From CAXSEF01 sp964236535 (lineage in GTDB: Bacteria > Pseudomonadota > Alphaproteobacteria > Acetobacterales > Acetobacteraceae), in the NCBI GenBank assembly GCA_964236535.1, contig CAXSEF010000003.1, positions 62,001 to 126,000 of the forward strand: 64,000 nucleotides of DNA, in the 5' to 3' direction. Each line of letters begins with the position of its first letter. Position 1 is the first letter of the stretch. Of the stretch, positions 16,007 through 26,044 are shown one piece after another. The translations under genes were made by a program, and so were the position numbers. The notes beneath the pieces are model-generated. The model was not told the DNA's origin, did not search any database, and worked only from the letters and a program-made list of their open reading frames with translations.

Positions 16007-19000
16007 ATGAGTGCCACAATCTACGGCGTCCCCGAAGGCTATGACGCTCTCCTTCTCGCCCGCCGCCGGGCCGAGCACGTGGGCGGCCTGCTGCACGTCG
16101 CGCGCGACGACACCAGGATGGCCAAGCTCGCCGACATGCTGGCGTTCGTGGCGCCCGAGCTGGAGGTGCTGCGCTTCCCGGCGTGGGACTGCCTGCCGTA
16201 CGACCGCGTTTCGCCCAACGCCTCGATCGTGTCGGAACGGATTGCCACGCTGGCCCGTCTGACCGAGGCGCAAACCAGGCCCCGGATCGTGCTGACCACG
16301 GTCAACGCGCTGGTGCAGCGCGTGCCACCACAAATGGTGTTCGCCGGCGCCGCACTCGGTATCGCGCAGGGTTCAGTCGTCGACATCGCGCGGCTGACGC
16401 TGTTCCTGGAGGCCAACGGCTACGGCCGCGCCGACACCGTGATGGAACCAGGCGAGTATGCGGTGCGTGGCGGCATCGTCGACCTGTTCCCATCGGGCGA
16501 GCCGGAGCCGGTGCGCCTCGACCTGTTCGGCGACACGGTGGAGAGCCTGCGCCGCTTCGACCCCACGACGCAGCGCTCCACCGGTCCCGCCGGGGCACTG
16601 GTGCTTCGCCCGGTCTCCGAGGTGCCGCTCGACGGCGACGGCGTCTCGCGGTTCCGCACCGGCTGGCGCGAGCTGTTCGGCCAAGGCGCCACCGAGGATC
16701 CGCTCTACCAGTCGATCTCGCAGGGTCGTCGCCATCCCGGCATGGAGCACTGGGTGCCGCTGTTCCACGAGGCAATGGAGACGCTGCTGGATTACCTGCC
16801 GAGCCCCGCAGTCACGCTCGACCACCAGGCCGACGAGGTGCTGGACCGCCGCCTGGAAATGATCGCCGACCACTACGACGCCCGCCGTACGGTGAGCCGC
16901 GACGGCGAGGTCCCGTACCGGCCAATGCCCCCGGAGCAGCTGTATCTCGACCGAGCGCAATGGGACGCCATGCTGGCGCAGGGGCCGTTGCTGGCATTCA
17001 GTCCGTTCGGCCGCCCGGACGGCGCCGAGGGCCTCGACGCGGGTGGACGGCCGGGCCCGGTATTTGCCCAGGCAGGCGCCGGGATCGCGGGCGTGGACAG
17101 CCTGTTCACCCAGCTCGGCGCGCTGCAAACCGCCAACGAGGCCAAGGGCCGGCGCACCATCGTCGCCGCCTGGAGTCGCGGCTCGCGCGAGCGGATCGCC
17201 GCCCTGCTGCGCGAGAACGGCGTGCGCGCCGAGACCGCCGACAGCTGGATCGCTGCGCACCGCGCGGGCAGGGGCATGGTCGGCCTGGTGACCCTGGCGC
17301 TCGATCGGGGCTTCGTGGCCGAAGACGTTGCCGTGGTCGGCGAGCAGGACCTGTTGGGCGAGCGGATCAGCCGCCCCGCCAAGCGCCGCAAGCGCGCCGA
17401 CCAGTTCATCGCCGAGGCCACCGAGATCGCCGAGGGCGACCTGATCGTCCACCAGGAATACGGCATCGGCCGCTACGAGGGCCTGGAGATGGTCACCGTC
17501 GGCAGTGCCCCGCACGACTGCCTGCGCCTGACCTACGACAACAACGAGAAGCTGTTCCTGCCGGTCGAGAACATCGAGCTGCTAAGCCGTTTCGGCTCCG
17601 AGACCCAGGGCGTGTCGCTCGACAAGCTGGGCGGCGCCGGCTGGCAGACCCGCAAGGCGCGGATGAAGCAGCGCATCCAGGACATGGCCGGCGCACTGAT
17701 CCGCACCGCGGCCGAGCGGCGGATGCGCGAGGCGGCTAGCATGACCCCCGCGGAGGGAGCATGGGACGAGTTCTGCGCGCGCTTCCCGTTCGCCGAAACG
17801 GACGACCAGGCGCGCGCCATCGCCGACGTGCTGGAGGACATGGCAAGCGGCCGCCCGATGGACCGCCTGGTCTGCGGCGATGTCGGCTTCGGCAAGACCG
17901 AGGTCGCGCTGCGTGCCGCCTTTGTCGCCGCCATGACCGGCGCGCAGGTCGCCGTCGTGGTCCCGACCACGCTGCTCTCCCGCCAGCATGTCCGCACCTT
18001 CACCGCGCGTTTCGCCGGCCTGCCGGTGCGCGTGGCCCAGCTCAGCAGGATGGTGACGGCCAAGGAAGCGGCCGAGGTGAAGCGCGGCATCGCCGACGGC
18101 AGCGTCGGGCTGGTGGTCGGCACCCACGCCCTGCTCGCCAAGGGAATCGAGTTCGCCGATCTGGGCCTCGTCATCGTCGACGAGGAGCAGCATTTCGGCG
18201 TCACCCACAAGGAGCGGCTCAAGGCGCTCAAGGCCGACGTCCACGTCCTGACGCTTACCGCCACCCCGATCCCACGCACCCTGCAGCTGGCACTCACCGG
18301 CCTGCGCGAGATGAGCCTGATCGCGACCCCGCCGGTCGATCGTCTTGCCGTGCGCACCTTCATCGGCCCGTTCGATCACGTCGTCGCCCGCGAGGCGATC
18401 CAGCGCGAGCGGTTCCGCGGCGGCCAGATCTTCTGCGTCGTGCCGCGCATCGAGGACCTCGACCGCATGGCCGAACGGCTGCGCCAGATCGTGCCGGAAG
18501 CGCGCATGGTGCAGGCGCACGGCCGTCTCGCGCCGACCGAGCTGGAGCGGGTGATGACCGAGTTCGGCGACGGCCGCTACGACATCCTGCTGTCCACCAA
18601 CATCGTCGAGAGCGGACTCGACATGCCCGCAGTCAACACCCTCATCATCCACCGCGCCGACATGTTCGGCCTCGGTGCGCTCTACCAGCTGCGCGGCCGG
18701 GTCGGGCGCGGCAAGCTGCGCGGCTACGCCTACCTGACCTGGCCGCAGTCCCACCGCCTCTCCGCCGCCGCCTCCAAGCGCCTCGACGTGATGCAGACGC
18801 TGGACACGCTCGGTGCCGGCTTCACCCTGGCCAGCCACGACCTCGACATCCGCGGGGCCGGCAACCTGCTCGGCGACGAGCAGTCCGGCCACATCCGCGA
18901 GGTCGGCATCGAGCTCTACCAGCAGATGCTGGAGGACGCCGTTGCCGACCTGCGCGCCGAGAAGGGCGCCCGCAAGCGCGATGCGCGCGACTGGACGCCC

Positions 19001-19450
19001 AACATCTCGCTCGGCCTGCCGGTGCTGATCCCCGACGCCTACGTGCGCGACCTCCCCGTCCGCCTCGGCCTCTACCGTCGCATCGGCGGTCTCGCCACCG
19101 AAGCCGAGGGTCAGGCAATGGCCGCCGAGCTGGCCGACCGTTTCGGCCCGCTGCCGGCCGAGGTGGACAACCTGCTGTCCGTGGTGTCGCTCAAGCGCGA
19201 GTGTCGCGCCGCCGGCGTGGAGAAGCTGGAAGCTGGCCCCAAAGGCATGGTGGTGCAGTTCCGCGGCAACAGCTTCCGCAACCCGGGCGGCCTGGTCACC
19301 TGGCTGGGCACACGCGGCAGCACCATGCGGCTGCGGCCGGATCACAAGCTCGCGGTGGTGCGCGAAATGACGGTCGGCGAGCGGGTAAAGCTGGCGCGCG
19401 AGGTGCTGGGGAACCTGAACCGGATTGCCGGTCAGGCCCGCGCTGCCTGA
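16007..19450 (+). CDS. mfd: Transcription-repair coupling factor Mfd
   Basis: Mfd removes RNA polymerase stalled at DNA lesions and recruits UvrA. The 1147 residues contain the UvrB-like N-terminal module (VLRFPAWDCLPYDRVSPN), the RNA polymerase-interacting domain (GDLIVHQEYGIGRYEGLEMV), the P-loop GDVGFGKTEVALRAAF near residue 624, VIVDEEQHFGVTH near 723, TATPIPRTL, and the translocation motif QLRGRVGRGKLRGYAYL. The C-terminal D7 domain is present, so the protein is full length. The ATG at 16007 fits the family N-terminus. Confidence 0.96.
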   Translation: MSATIYGVPEGYDALLLARRRAEHVGGLLHVARDDTRMAKLADMLAFVAPELEVLRFPAWDCLPYDRVSPNASIVSERIATLARLTEAQTRPRIVLTTVNALVQRVPPQMVFAGAALGIAQGSVVDIARLTLFLEANGYGRADTVMEPGEYAVRGGIVDLFPSGEPEPVRLDLFGDTVESLRRFDPTTQRSTGPAGALVLRPVSEVPLDGDGVSRFRTGWRELFGQGATEDPLYQSISQGRRHPGMEHWVPLFHEAMETLLDYLPSPAVTLDHQADEVLDRRLEMIADHYDARRTVSRDGEVPYRPMPPEQLYLDRAQWDAMLAQGPLLAFSPFGRPDGAEGLDAGGRPGPVFAQAGAGIAGVDSLFTQLGALQTANEAKGRRTIVAAWSRGSRERIAALLRENGVRAETADSWIAAHRAGRGMVGLVTLALDRGFVAEDVAVVGEQDLLGERISRPAKRRKRADQFIAEATEIAEGDLIVHQEYGIGRYEGLEMVTVGSAPHDCLRLTYDNNEKLFLPVENIELLSRFGSETQGVSLDKLGGAGWQTRKARMKQRIQDMAGALIRTAAERRMREAASMTPAEGAWDEFCARFPFAETDDQARAIADVLEDMASGRPMDRLVCGDVGFGKTEVALRAAFVAAMTGAQVAVVVPTTLLSRQHVRTFTARFAGLPVRVAQLSRMVTAKEAAEVKRGIADGSVGLVVGTHALLAKGIEFADLGLVIVDEEQHFGVTHKERLKALKADVHVLTLTATPIPRTLQLALTGLREMSLIATPPVDRLAVRTFIGPFDHVVAREAIQRERFRGGQIFCVVPRIEDLDRMAERLRQIVPEARMVQAHGRLAPTELERVMTEFGDGRYDILLSTNIVESGLDMPAVNTLIIHRADMFGLGALYQLRGRVGRGKLRGYAYLTWPQSHRLSAAASKRLDVMQTLDTLGAGFTLASHDLDIRGAGNLLGDEQSGHIREVGIELYQQMLEDAVADLRAEKGARKRDARDWTPNISLGLPVLIPDAYVRDLPVRLGLYRRIGGLATEAEGQAMAAELADRFGPLPAEVDNLLSVVSLKRECRAAGVEKLEAGPKGMVVQFRGNSFRNPGGLVTWLGTRGSTMRLRPDHKLAVVREMTVGERVKLAREVLGNLNRIAGQARAA

Positions 19451-19452
19451 AG

Positions 19453-19602
19453 GAAGGCCAGGGTCCCTGCCCCTGGACCCCGCCAGGGCGAGCCGCCCTG
19501 GACCGGCACACAGGGGCAGATCTCCACGCCTCTGTCTTTCATGTAGGATTCTGAGAACCTCAAGTCCCCTCGGGGTCCGAGGGCAGATCCCTGGCCTGCC
19601 TG
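19453..19602. repeat. Palindromic intergenic element, copy R5
   Basis: Left arm AAGGCCAGGGTCCCTGCCC plus CTGGACCCCGCCAGGGCG, and right arm CCTCGGGGTCCGAGGGCAGA plus TCCCTGGCCTGCC ending at the otsA stop. It fills the spacer between convergent mfd and otsA and probably terminates both. Confidence 0.7.
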
Positions 19603-21087
19603 CTAAATCGGCAGACGCGGTGAGTTGCTCGGCTGTGCCAGCTTTAACGCTCCCCGACCATACGCAACCCGGCTCTCCCCCGAAGCATCCATTGGCGCGA
19701 GCCGTATCTTCGCGGGCGCGGCACAGCGCAGCAGTGCGGCGACGAATCCGCGCCCCCATCCCACTGCGGAGGTTCCTTCCAACACACCCCAGTTCGCCTG
19801 CCAGCGGTCCTGTCGTTCGGACAGCGGCATGCAGAGCGCTCGGTCAAGCGCATCCGCCAGTTCGTCCGGATCGTGCGGGTTGACCAGCAGCGCCGACGTC
19901 AGCTGCTCGGCGGCGCCGGCGAACCTGGACAGCACCAGCACGCCTGGGTCCTGTGCGTCCTGGGCTGCCACATACTCCTTCGCCACCAGGTTCATGCCGT
20001 CGCGCAGCGGAGTAACCAGCCCGACGCGCGCCTCGCGCATGAACCCCGCCATGGTGTCGCGCGATCCTCCGTGAGCCAGAACTCGTAGCGGGGTCCAGTC
20101 CGCCTCGCCCCATTCACTGTTGATCGCACCCGCCTCGCGGTCGAGGTCGAGGCGCAGATCCCGATAGGCCGAGACTTCCTTGCGGCTTTCCGCGGCCACC
20201 TGGAGCATTGTTGCCCGTCTGCGCCAGTCCGGCCGGGTCTCCAGCAGCCGGCGAAATCCGGCCAGACGCTGCAGCAGCCCCTTGGTCGGGTCCATGCGAT
20301 CGACACCCAGTACCAGCTGCTGCCCCTGCAGGCTGCGGCGCAGCCGCTCGGTCTCGGGCGAGCGCCACGCCGTGTCCGCCATCGCGGCGAACGCCCTGGC
20401 CTCGATCTCCACCGGAAACACGCCGAGCCGCACTTGTCGGCCACCTACCTGCAGTACGCTGCCGTCAAGCCGGGTGGCACCGGCAAGACGCTGGGCACTG
20501 GCCGCAAAGTTCTCCACATCGTTTGCGGTCTGGAACCCGACCAGGTCGGCGCCGAGCAGATCCCGCACCAGCGCCCCAGCCTCCGGCACGCTGGCCAGCA
20601 TGTCCGGCGCAGGGAACGGGATATGCATGAAGAAGCCGATCGGCGCCCGAACCCCGACGGCGCGCAGCATCGCCGGCATCGCCATCAGATGGTAATCGTG
20701 CACCCAGATCACGTCGCTGGGCCGCAGCAACGGCAGCAGCGCCCGGGTCATCCGCTGATTCACTTGCCGATAGACCACCGCCGCCCTGCGATCGAATACC
20801 ATGTGTTCCGGCATCGAGTGCAGCAGCGGCCAAAGCGTACCATTCGAGAACTCGGTGTAGTAGCGATCGTGCTCCTCGCGGCTGAGATCGATCGTTGCAT
20901 ACTGAACAGCACCGTCGGCGATGAGACCAACGTTCCCGGTGTCATCAGAGACTGTGCCGCTCCACCCGAACCACAAACCACCGCGCCGCTCCATCAGGGC
21001 GTGCAGCGCGACTGCCAGTCCGCCGGGCTGCACGCCGGAGCCGGTCGGCACCGGAACTCGGTTCGAGACGACGACGATACGGTTCAT
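19603..21087 (-). CDS. otsA: Trehalose-6-phosphate synthase
   Basis: A GT20 glycosyltransferase (494 residues) joining UDP-glucose and glucose-6-phosphate. Visible motifs are NRVPVPTGSGVQPGGLAVAL, WFGWSG, VIWVHDYHLMAMPAMLR, the nucleotide-sugar site GVDRMDPTKGLLQRL, and TPLRDGMNLVAKEYVAAQ. Its ATG overlaps the treY stop (ATGA at 21084-21087), so it is translated behind treY. No otsB phosphatase is encoded in the window, so the dephosphorylation step must come from elsewhere. It is the last gene of the trehalose cluster. Confidence 0.95.
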   Translation of the reverse strand: MNRIVVVSNRVPVPTGSGVQPGGLAVALHALMERRGGLWFGWSGTVSDDTGNVGLIADGAVQYATIDLSREEHDRYYTEFSNGTLWPLLHSMPEHMVFDRRAAVVYRQVNQRMTRALLPLLRPSDVIWVHDYHLMAMPAMLRAVGVRAPIGFFMHIPFPAPDMLASVPEAGALVRDLLGADLVGFQTANDVENFAASAQRLAGATRLDGSVLQVGGRQVRLGVFPVEIEARAFAAMADTAWRSPETERLRRSLQGQQLVLGVDRMDPTKGLLQRLAGFRRLLETRPDWRRRATMLQVAAESRKEVSAYRDLRLDLDREAGAINSEWGEADWTPLRVLAHGGSRDTMAGFMREARVGLVTPLRDGMNLVAKEYVAAQDAQDPGVLVLSRFAGAAEQLTSALLVNPHDPDELADALDRALCMPLSERQDRWQANWGVLEGTSAVGWGRGFVAALLRCAAPAKIRLAPMDASGESRVAYGRGALKLAQPSNSPRLPI

Positions 21088-23861
21088 GTCACCTCCAGCA
21101 CCGCCACCGGCAGCGACGAGAGCAGGGTGGACGCCGATAGACGCGCAGTTGTTGCGATGTCCTTGCTGTCGCCGCCAAGAACGTTTCTGGCGGCACGTTC
21201 AGCAAGGCTACGCGGCAGAACAATTGCGGTTCCACGCCACGCCGCCTCGCCGATGACCGGATACTCACCGATTCCTGCGGCCGTGGCCAGCCGCGATACC
21301 GCAACGATTGCCGCCCGACCCTGGTGCACCCGGCCAAAGGCGATCACGTGCTCGGCCATTGGCCCTTCGACGCGCAGCGGCACGTAGCTGCCCTCGGTGA
21401 ACAGCCCCGGCGTGCGCCCCCGCAACGCCAGCACCCGGGCAATCACTGCCTGCTTGACCCGCCCGTCGCGCCAGTCCGTCAGCAACGTGGGCGGCGACCC
21501 AGCAGCGACGAGCGAGGCCTCGCGCGTGGCAAAATCAACCGGCCTGCGATTGTCCGGGTCGACGAGGGAAAAGTCCCAGTATTCGGTCCCCTGATAGAGG
21601 TCGGGAATGCCGGGTGAGGTCATGCGCAGGACCACTTGCGACAGGCCGTTGAGCGCGCCGGCTGGTGCCAGCCTAGCCGCCAAAGCCGCGATTTCGCGCG
21701 CCACCGGCGCCGCACGGCCCGCGTCGAGCACGCCCGTGAGGAAATCATGGCAGGCCTGCTCGTAGGCCTGGTCGGGCACCGCCCAGTTTGATCGCCGCTT
21801 GCCTTCGCGCAGCGCCTTCTCCAGCCAGCCGCCGATCCGCTTGCCCAGCGCCTCCACCCCCGCACCGTCCGCGGGATCGAGATCGAGCGGCCAGGCGCCC
21901 ACCAGCGTCTGGTACATCATCACCTCGTCGGCGGCGTCGGGCGCCAGGCCATCGTCGAGGTCGCGTTTCAGGCTCGCGTTCATCCGGCTCCAGCGGGTGA
22001 CCGCCGACGCCCATTCGTCCGGCACCTCGGACAGCACCGCGAGTCGCGCCCGGCTGTCCTCCCCACGCTTGTGGTCGTGCGTCGCGGTGCCGAGCAGGGC
22101 GCGCGGGAAGCGCCCCTGCCGCTCCTTGTTGATCGCGTGGAACGCCGCGGGCGCGAGGCAGAACTGCGACGGCTCGCTGCCGACCTCGTTGCGCGAGATC
22201 AGCCGGCCGTAGCGGTAGAACGCGGTGTCCTCGACCGACTTCGCCGCCGTCGGCGACGACAGCTGCTGGAAGCGGACCATGGCGCGCAGCCGCTCGCGCC
22301 GCTGGCTGCCGGCCGGCACCCTGCGCAGGTCCTCGCCGGACAGCCAGCCCGCCACCAGGTCGAGCAGCTTGGTTCCGGTCGCCGGCACGGTGCGGCGCGC
22401 GCCGGCGATCGCCCAGTCCATCGCCTGCCGGTCGGCGTCGCTCATGCCGCCCGGACCGGCATAGATGCGATAGACCCGGAAATGCACCAGGATCTCGGTC
22501 AGCACGCGCTGTATCGCGGTCACGGTGTAGTCGCGTGTGCGCAGGTCGCGGCGTGCGATGCGATGCAGCGCCACCGAGGTGGCATACAGCTCGGAGGCCA
22601 GGCTGTCGCGCAGGATCTGCCGGCGTCCAGCCCGCGCCTCCTCCTCGAACACCCCGGTGCGCCCGGTCTGCGCCGTCCACAGCTCGGTGAGCGGCGTCTC
22701 GCCGGCCGGGTCGTGCAGCACCGCCGAGACGTCGTTCATGAAGTCGTAGCCGGTGGTGCCGTCGGTCAGCCAGTCGGTGGCGAGACGCTCGTGGGTCGCG
22801 AGAATTTTCTCGATCCAGATCACCGGCGGCGTCGACGGCGGCCCGCCGGGACGATGCTCCGCCAGCGAATCGAGCTTGCGGCGCAGCTTGCGGCAGTAGT
22901 CGCGCGGTGCGGCCAGCCCGTCGACGTGGTCGATGCGCACGCCGTCGATCAGGCCCTCGGCATACAGCGCGAACACCGTCTCGTGCGTCGCGTCGAACAC
23001 CGGCGCCAGCTCGGCGCGGATGCCGGCGAGGCCATTCACGTCGAAGAACCGCCGCCAGTTGATCTCGTCCGACGCGGCGCGCCACCATGCGAGGCGGTAG
23101 TTCTGCCGCTCCAGGAGCCGGTGCAGGCGGTCTCGCCCGACCGGGTCGCGGGCGTCGTAGCCGCGCAGTGCCTCGTGCACGGCGGTGACGTTCTCCGGGC
23201 GGCGCAGATCCTCGTGCAGGCCGGCGGCGGCCTGGCGCATCTCGGTGCTGTTGCCGGTCGGCAGGTCGGCGAACGCCCGCGCCACCTCCTCCAGCTGTCC
23301 ACCCTCGGTGAGCAGCACGGCAGCGTAGTCGTGCGGGCTGACCGGAAAGCGGTTGCCGAAATAGTCGACGTACAGCCGGCCGCTGGACTCGTCGAGGTTC
23401 AGCGTCAGGTCGCCGGCTTCCAGGCAATCGCCGTAGGCGCTGCCGAGGAATGGGGCGAGCATCCGGCCGCGCAGCGTGGGATCGGGCGGGTCCCAGTCGA
23501 TGTCGAAGGTCTCGGCATACGGGCTGGCGCGGCCCCATTCCAGCACGTCCTGCCACCAGGCGTTCTCGCCGGTGCCGACGCCCATGTGGTTGGGCACGAT
23601 GTCGAGGATTAGGCCCATGTCACGCTCATGCAGCGCCGCCACCATGCGCTCCAGCGCCGGGCGGCCACCGAGCTCGGGGTTGATGCTGTTGTGGTCGACG
23701 ATGTCGTAGCCGTGCGTGGAGCCGGCCCGCGCCTTGAGCAGAGGCGAGGCATACAGGTGGCTGATGCCAAGATCGCTGAAGTAGGGAACGAGCGCGATGG
23801 CGTCGTCCATCGTGAAGCCCTTGTGGAACTGCAGCCTGGCGGTCGCGGAAAGCGGCTTCAT
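21084..23861 (-). CDS. treY: Maltooligosyltrehalose synthase
   Basis: TreY isomerises the reducing-end glucose of maltodextrins to an alpha,alpha-1,1 linkage. The protein has about 925 residues of the GH13 fold: LYASPLLKARAGSTHGYDIV, DIVPNHMGVG, the nucleophile region GVRIDHVDGLAAPRDYCRKL, the acid/base WIEKILATHERL, and GTATHDHKRGEDSRARL. MKPLSATARLQFHKGFTM is a typical start; the ORF upstream of it is not family-like. It overlaps otsA by 4 bp and is separated from malQ by 176 bp containing repeat R6. It works together with TreZ encoded two genes upstream. Confidence 0.95.
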   Translation of the reverse strand: MKPLSATARLQFHKGFTMDDAIALVPYFSDLGISHLYASPLLKARAGSTHGYDIVDHNSINPELGGRPALERMVAALHERDMGLILDIVPNHMGVGTGENAWWQDVLEWGRASPYAETFDIDWDPPDPTLRGRMLAPFLGSAYGDCLEAGDLTLNLDESSGRLYVDYFGNRFPVSPHDYAAVLLTEGGQLEEVARAFADLPTGNSTEMRQAAAGLHEDLRRPENVTAVHEALRGYDARDPVGRDRLHRLLERQNYRLAWWRAASDEINWRRFFDVNGLAGIRAELAPVFDATHETVFALYAEGLIDGVRIDHVDGLAAPRDYCRKLRRKLDSLAEHRPGGPPSTPPVIWIEKILATHERLATDWLTDGTTGYDFMNDVSAVLHDPAGETPLTELWTAQTGRTGVFEEEARAGRRQILRDSLASELYATSVALHRIARRDLRTRDYTVTAIQRVLTEILVHFRVYRIYAGPGGMSDADRQAMDWAIAGARRTVPATGTKLLDLVAGWLSGEDLRRVPAGSQRRERLRAMVRFQQLSSPTAAKSVEDTAFYRYGRLISRNEVGSEPSQFCLAPAAFHAINKERQGRFPRALLGTATHDHKRGEDSRARLAVLSEVPDEWASAVTRWSRMNASLKRDLDDGLAPDAADEVMMYQTLVGAWPLDLDPADGAGVEALGKRIGGWLEKALREGKRRSNWAVPDQAYEQACHDFLTGVLDAGRAAPVAREIAALAARLAPAGALNGLSQVVLRMTSPGIPDLYQGTEYWDFSLVDPDNRRPVDFATREASLVAAGSPPTLLTDWRDGRVKQAVIARVLALRGRTPGLFTEGSYVPLRVEGPMAEHVIAFGRVHQGRAAIVAVSRLATAAGIGEYPVIGEAAWRGTAIVLPRSLAERAARNVLGGDSKDIATTARLSASTLLSSLPVAVLEVT

Positions 23862-23898
23862 TCGGGATGGGCCTTCATCGTTTGAAACAGACAGCAGT

Positions 23899-24034
23899 AA
23901 AGCAGGGCAGGGCAGTGCCCGGACCCGCAAAGGGCCCCTTCAGGCATAAGGCCTTTGATCCCTTTGTTTACGCATCAGGATTCGAATGCTCGCCTCTGGC
24001 GGGGTCCGGAGGCAGGACCTCCGGCCTTGCCTGC
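23899..24034. repeat. Palindromic intergenic element, copy R6
   Basis: Left arm AAGCAGGGCAGGGCAGTGCC followed by CGGACCCGCAAAGGGCC, and right arm GGCGGGGTCCGGAGGCAGGA followed by CCTCCGGCCTTGCCTGCC. It lies inside the trehalose cluster between malQ and treY, so it may be read through, act as an RNA processing or stabilising structure, or reduce treY-otsA expression. Confidence 0.7.
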
Positions 24035-24037
24035 CTT

Positions 24038-26044
24038 TCACCCAGTCGTACCTCGTCGCACCGCGTCCAACACGCGCAGTCGCGTCACCACCTCGGGCGC
24101 GTCGAGCAGGTCGGCGACCTTGCCCGCCAGCCGCCGCTGCCAGTTCGGATGCCCCGACGTCGTGCCCGGCAGATTCGGCTGCTCCACCAGCGCCAGCGCG
24201 TCCTCCACCGGCAGCATCACCAGCTCGCTCGCAGCTCCCGACACGTGGAGACAGGCTGCGTCGACGACGCGGCCTGTCTCCTCCGGCCCGGGCTGCGCGC
24301 CGTCGGCCGCGCCACTGAGCCGCATCGCCTGCCACAGCGCATCGCGGTCGCCGGCGCGTTCGCGACGTTCCTCCGCCTCGTCGCGCGACAGGCCGAGCTG
24401 CGCGCGCCAGTCGATGTCGCGTCCGCCCCACCAGCCCGCAACCGTCGGCAGATCGTGCGTCGTGGTCATCGCCGACGCCTCGCGCGTCCACTCCGCCGGC
24501 GGCACGAACCGACCGCCGTCGCGCTCGAACCACAGCACCCGCATGCCGAAGGTTCCGTTGTCGCGCAGCCGGTCCTGGAAGCCCTCCGGCACCGTGCCGA
24601 GGTCTTCCGCCAGCACGATCGCGCGGTGGCGCAGGCTTTCCAGCGCGATCAGCCGCATCAGGTCGGTCTCGGGCAACCGGAGATAGGCGCCGTCCCTGGC
24701 GCTCTCGCCTTCCGGCACCACCCAGAGCCGGTGCAGGCCCAGCCCGTGGTCGATCCGCACGCCCCCGGCATGGCGCAGCGCCGAGCGCAGCATCTCGATG
24801 TAGGCGCCGAACCCATTCTGCTTGAGCCCGTGCGGCGAGAATGCCGCCAGCCCCCAGTTCTGCCCGTCGCGGCTCATCAGGTCGGGCGGTGCCCCCACGG
24901 TCATGCCCGGCAGCGTCTCCTCCTGCCGACTCCAGCAATGGCTGCCGCCGGGGTCTGCCCCCACCGCAAGGTCGGCGATCAGCCCGACCGCCATCCCCGC
25001 CCGCAGCGCCGCAGCCTGCGCCGCAGCCAGACCGCGATCGGCGGCGAACTGCATGAAGACGTGCAACGTGATCTCGTCCGCGTGCGCCCGGGCAAACGCC
25101 GCGACCTCAGGCGAGTCGGGCGAACGGTATGGCTCCGGCCAGTGCCGCCAGTACCAGGCCCGGCCGGTCGCCAGCATGTGCGCGTGCAGCGCCTCGAACT
25201 GGGCATGGCGTTCCAGGCCGTCGCCCCGCTCGGCCCGGAACGTCGCGAACGCCGCGCGATCCGACCCGTCCAGCCCGGCATGGACCGTCCGGAACGCGGC
25301 CAGCCGGGCGCGTCCTGCTGCCGGCCAGTCCACCAGTTCGGCGGCCGACAGCGCAACCGCCGCGTCGCCACTCAGGTCCAGCGGCGCATGCAGCACGTTG
25401 AGCGCGATCCGGCTAGACGGCGAATACGGGCTGAACCGGTCCGGATCAGCGGAGAACTGCGCGTGGACCGGGCTGATCGCCACCGCATCGGCCCCATGCG
25501 CCGCCGCTGCCGCCGCGAAACGCTCCAGCGCCGCGAAGTCGCCGATGCCGCCGTCGCCCTCCCGGCGCAGCGCATAGAGCTGCACTGCGATCCCCCACGC
25601 CTTCCGTCCTCCGGTCGCATCGCCGACGGTGAAGCCCCGCCGCGGCGCCACCGCGACAGTCGTGCCGACGCCGCGGATGTCTACACGGTGGTAGCCAGCT
25701 TCGAGGATCGCCGGGATCGAGCATCCCTGACCGTCCTGCTCTGCCTGCCCGTCGAACCGCCGCCCGTCCTCCAGCAGAAGCTCATAGCGCCCCGGCATCA
25801 CCGGCAGCGCCACCCGCTTGCCGACCCGCGCGGTCAGCAGCGGCGGCAGCGCCCGCGCCGCCAGGGCCAGTTGGGCGCGGCTGTCCGCCACGTCGTGCGT
25901 CCCCTCCGCGGCAATCCCCAGCGATGCCAGCACCGCGCGCAGCGTCTCCAGGCTCACCTCGTGCGGTGCGCCGAAGGCATCGACCCAGCGCGGCATCACG
26001 CCTGCCTCGACGGCAAGTGCGGCGAGCGCCGCGTCGTCGGTCAC
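24038..26044 (-). CDS. malQ: 4-alpha-glucanotransferase (amylomaltase)
   Basis: A GH77 enzyme of about 668 residues that transfers maltodextrin segments. Family motifs are AWGIAVQLYALRREGDGGIG, the nucleophile GGVRIDHGLGLHRLWVVPEG, the acid/base IVLAEDLGTVPEG, and TTTHDLPTVAGWWGG. The start is GTG at 26044, which overlaps the treZ stop (GTGA); the longer open frame upstream lies within treZ. Its place between treZ and treY suggests it lengthens or recycles the maltodextrins on which TreY acts. No treX/glgX debranching enzyme is present in the cluster. Confidence 0.93.
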   Translation of the reverse strand: MTDDAALAALAVEAGVMPRWVDAFGAPHEVSLETLRAVLASLGIAAEGTHDVADSRAQLALAARALPPLLTARVGKRVALPVMPGRYELLLEDGRRFDGQAEQDGQGCSIPAILEAGYHRVDIRGVGTTVAVAPRRGFTVGDATGGRKAWGIAVQLYALRREGDGGIGDFAALERFAAAAAAHGADAVAISPVHAQFSADPDRFSPYSPSSRIALNVLHAPLDLSGDAAVALSAAELVDWPAAGRARLAAFRTVHAGLDGSDRAAFATFRAERGDGLERHAQFEALHAHMLATGRAWYWRHWPEPYRSPDSPEVAAFARAHADEITLHVFMQFAADRGLAAAQAAALRAGMAVGLIADLAVGADPGGSHCWSRQEETLPGMTVGAPPDLMSRDGQNWGLAAFSPHGLKQNGFGAYIEMLRSALRHAGGVRIDHGLGLHRLWVVPEGESARDGAYLRLPETDLMRLIALESLRHRAIVLAEDLGTVPEGFQDRLRDNGTFGMRVLWFERDGGRFVPPAEWTREASAMTTTHDLPTVAGWWGGRDIDWRAQLGLSRDEAEERRERAGDRDALWQAMRLSGAADGAQPGPEETGRVVDAACLHVSGAASELVMLPVEDALALVEQPNLPGTTSGHPNWQRRLAGKVADLLDAPEVVTRLRVLDAVRRGTTG

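Noticed and set aside
17582..19759. Minus-strand open frame of 725 codons
   Set aside because: Antisense to mfd with no motifs; it runs through the R5 repeat and into the end of otsA.
22071..23612. Plus-strand open frame of 513 codons
   Set aside because: Lies antisense to treY, lacks any motif, and is Arg/Ala/His-rich, as expected for a shadow of a GC-rich gene.
23940..24034. TTCGAAT near 23990 as a possible tRNA T-loop
   Set aside because: No acceptor or anticodon stems can be drawn; the sequence is part of repeat R6.
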